Assembly: GCA_018401055.1 (NCBI GenBank)
Contig: JAGYLB010000129.1
Location: 1-64,000, forward strand
Direction of reading: 5' to 3'
Length of the DNA stretch: 64,000 nucleotides
Source: Roseicyclus sp.
GTDB lineage: Bacteria > Pseudomonadota > Alphaproteobacteria > Rhodobacterales > Rhodobacteraceae
The notes beneath the pieces are model-generated. The model was not told the origin of the DNA, made no database searches, and saw nothing but the letters and a program-made list of their open reading frames with translations. Positions within the stretch are counted from its first letter, which is position 1. Every line of letters starts with the position of its first letter. Of the stretch, positions 62,571 to 64,000 are shown in pieces. The translations under genes were made by a program, and so were the position numbers.

Positions 62571-62599
62571 GCGGTTCCGGGTGGGGATCCCGGAACCGC
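62571..62599. promoter_or_regulatory. Stem-loop between bufA and bufB
   Basis: An 11-bp perfect stem (GCGGTTCCGGG with its complement) around a 7-base loop, in the short gap after bufA. There is no T run, so it is more likely a processing, stability or partial-termination signal that lets bufA be made in excess over bufBCD. Confidence 0.6.
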
Positions 62600-62618
62600 G
62601 GGGATGCGTCGGTCAGGC

Positions 62619-62966
62619 TCAGACCGGACGCAGGACCGAGGTGTCGGTGCCTTCGGGCAGGTCGCGGGCGAGACCTTCGAAGCCCTCGGCCTCGAGCGCC
62701 TCGAGGGTCATGCCCATGCGGCCATCGGGCAGTTCGATATCGCCGCAGGTGCCGACGGGCACCAGCGTCCAGGCGTTGCCCTGCCAATCGACGGTCGAGG
62801 TGCCGGCGCAGGTCGTGCCGGGACCGGCGGCGCAGTCGTTTTCACCGGCGAGGCTTACGCCGAAGCACTTTTCATTGGCCTGCGCCTGCGCTTCGGTCAC
62901 GCCATGGGCGGAGACAGCGGCGGCAACGGCACCCAGCAGGGCGAGGGATTTCGTGGCGGTGGTCAT
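62619..62966 (-). CDS. bufA: BufA, bufferin-type (DUF2282) precursor peptide
   Basis: A 115-residue exported peptide. The signal peptide [20 protein letters not shown] is followed by the core [18 protein letters not shown] and [16 protein letters not shown], then LVPVGTC. The four Cys (34, 45, 53, 74) match the pattern of bufferins, copper-chelating RiPPs in which Cys are converted to thiooxazoles by BufB/BufC. The last Cys is followed by a 41-residue tail ([18 protein letters not shown], then [11 protein letters not shown]), long for the family. The ATG before TTATKSL was chosen because it gives the signal peptide. Confidence 0.9.
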   Translation of the reverse strand: MTTATKSLALLGAVAAAVSAHGVTEAQAQANEKCFGVSLAGENDCAAGPGTTCAGTSTVDWQGNAWTLVPVGTCGDIELPDGRMGMTLEALEAEGFEGLARDLPEGTDTSVLRPV

Positions 62967-63325
62967 GGTTGGTCTAGCTCCCGAATGGTCGATGACAGGG
63001 TTCATGGTAACGCGCCGCCATCGCAGTGGCGGACAACCCAAATCTGCGCAGGAGTGCTGATCAAACGCCAATCACAGGCGCGTGGCCCACGTTTGCGTTA
63101 TGGGTTGTGACGCGGCTGTGAGGGAATGTCGCGGAAAGAAATGTTAAAAAACAGTGTTTTGAAGTCAGGCTCTGCGCATCATTGTTCCGTCAAGTGTTGC
63201 CTTGTGTCACCCGACAGGGGGGAATGGGCGGAAATGTTTCACCGCATGCCCCTTCGGCAGGCGCCCTTTTTCTGCATCGCTCCGGTGTCTATGTTCCATC
63301 CCGAGTCGCACGAAAGGACATCTCC
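62967..63325. other. Intergenic region between bufA and a divergent membrane-protein gene
   Basis: A 359-base gap that must hold the bufA promoter on the minus strand and that of the next gene on the plus strand. An AT-rich stretch lies near 63130-63165. No operator could be identified with confidence; a copper- or ECF-sigma-type signal was looked for by eye and not found. Confidence 0.5.
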
Positions 63326-63694
63326 ATGCGCAACGCCGCCCTCGTGCTGGGCCTGATCGGTGGGCTGATCGCCATGATCGTGGGCTTTTTCGTCTATGGC
63401 TATGTCGTCTTTGTCGACTGGTTCGGCGAGGTTCCCGATCTCGCCACGCAAGTGCCCGATCCGCAGATGAAAAAGGCGGTCTCGCTGATCGCGCCCATCC
63501 TTGGCATCGCCGGTGCCGCGATGGCGCGGTCTCGGGCGCTTTGGGGCGGGCTCATGATGCTGGCCGCAGCGGGCGGCATCTATCACGGCTTGGGTTTTGG
63601 CGTCTTCACGATGTTTCCCATTGCCTGCCTTGGGCTTGGCGGGGTTCTGGCGCTGGCCGCGGGAAGGCCGGACGAGGAGAAGGCGCATTTTTGA
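63326..63694 (+). CDS. Small multi-helix membrane protein
   Basis: A 122-residue membrane protein with helices around ALVLGLIGGLIAMIVGFFVY, VSLIAPILGIAGAAMARSRA, LWGGLMMLAAAGGIYHGLG and CLGLGGVLALAAG. The ATG at 63326 starts the first helix. Family not recognised with confidence; DUF4064-like proteins have a similar layout. Divergent from bufA, so a shared control with the bufferin operon is possible. Confidence 0.65.
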   Translation: MRNAALVLGLIGGLIAMIVGFFVYGYVVFVDWFGEVPDLATQVPDPQMKKAVSLIAPILGIAGAAMARSRALWGGLMMLAAAGGIYHGLGFGVFTMFPIACLGLGGVLALAAGRPDEEKAHF

Positions 63695-63735
63695 CCCTCC
63701 GGCAGGGGCGCCCTTCGGCTGTATGGAATATTTTT

Positions 63736-63754
63736 CTGTGCAAATTTTGCACAG
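63736..63754. promoter_or_regulatory. 19-bp palindromic operator-like site
   Basis: CTGTGCAAATTTTGCACAG is a perfect inverted repeat apart from its central base, followed by GTGCAACTTGAC. It lies about 115 bases before the last open frame of the window and resembles a dimeric-repressor operator. The regulator is unknown. Confidence 0.5.
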
Positions 63755-63869
63755 TGCAACTTGACTCACGCCCCATCCTGTTGCGCCATGGTGGCGGGGA
63801 TGTTCGGTGCAGGCGCTGACGCGCCGCCATCCCGTTGCTGTTGCATGTCGGCTGACGGGAGACGGCACG

Positions 63870-64000
63870 GTGAGACAATTCAAGGATGATGATCCGCGCG
63901 CGCCGTCAGGGCGCGACAGTGCCGACGGCGCGGCCGAGGCCGGATCGGACGGGCGCAGCATCAATCCCGGATCAGTCGAATGGCTGGCCCGCGCAGCATC
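63870..64000 (+). CDS. Start of an unidentified protein, cut by the window edge
   Basis: A GTG with GGGAG eight bases upstream opens a frame of 43 codons that stays open to the end of the window. It begins MRQFKDDDPRAPSGRDSADG and reaches INPGSVEWLARAA. The first 30 residues are polar and look unstructured. No family can be assigned from this piece. Confidence 0.4.
   Translation, partial: MRQFKDDDPRAPSGRDSADGAAEAGSDGRSINPGSVEWLARAA

Noticed and set aside
63182..63325. Longer N-terminus of the small membrane protein near 63.3 kb
   Set aside because: The extra residues are not hydrophobic or conserved in pattern; the ATG at 63326 starts directly at the first helix.

Overview
The window looks like a high-GC chromosomal segment from a phototrophic member of the Rhodobacterales (Rhodobacteraceae/Roseobacteraceae, Alphaproteobacteria). 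The evidence is the short-form ProS, HdaA, a TerB/DnaJ-like protein, a CoxG-like protein, a propionyl-CoA carboxylase/mutase locus with an ScfR/PccR-type regulator, and the bacteriochlorophyll genes bchE and bchJ. Most of the window is core metabolism with tightly packed, often overlapping (ATGA/GTGA) genes. No rRNA, tRNA or CRISPR array was seen.

Layout. 1-6.8 kb: TerB-like fragment, GNAT and VOC genes on the minus strand, then a plus-strand run of ygfA, a YmdB-like phosphodiesterase, two EamA transporters, an SLC13/RCK transporter and a small lipoprotein-like gene. 6.9-10.6 kb: bchJ-bchE facing away from a cfa-like methyltransferase; the gap holds overlapping PpsR-like and FnrL-like sites. 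10.7-15.9 kb: carB, an AT-rich two-gene islet of unknown function, and an orphan BrnA-type antitoxin. 15.9-23.5 kb: proS, two very small membrane-protein genes, ppx-ppk, hdaA, perM. 23.6-36.7 kb: propionyl-CoA assimilation (scpA, pccA, pccB, pccR) with small lipoproteins, RidA and DUF6497, and TTTGCAAA-type boxes before pccB and pccR. 36.7-47 kb: CoxG-like, YdcH, a HAD-like protein lacking its catalytic Asp, exporters, nlpD-pcm-surE, a damaged LuxR-type gene, TspO-like, serS. 47.1-49.4 kb: an AT-rich DUF4062 gene split by a complete IS5-type element with a 4-bp target duplication. 49.5-56 kb: thyX, gloA, DUF1194, Mth938-like, TauE/SafE-like, secF-secD-yajC. 56-58.9 kb: a trypsin-like protease gene translationally coupled to a membrane pentapeptide-repeat gene with a 30-bp tandem repeat. 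59-64 kb: DUF2177, cspA, an ArsC/Spx-like gene and a complete bufferin-type (copper-binding RiPP) operon bufA-bufB-bufC-bufD.

How the genes work together. PccA/PccB carboxylate propionyl-CoA and ScpA isomerises methylmalonyl-CoA, under PccR. Ppk/Ppx make and degrade polyphosphate. SecD/SecF/YajC assist protein export. SurE/Pcm/NlpD form the usual stress and cell-wall cluster. BufB/BufC are expected to modify the periplasmic peptide BufA.

Caveat. About thirty recognisable genes need one or more single-base frame corrections, often at or near G/C runs, while others nearby are intact. This pattern fits uncorrected indel errors in the sequence better than real gene decay, so frameshifted genes are annotated over their full homologous span and the shift is noted.
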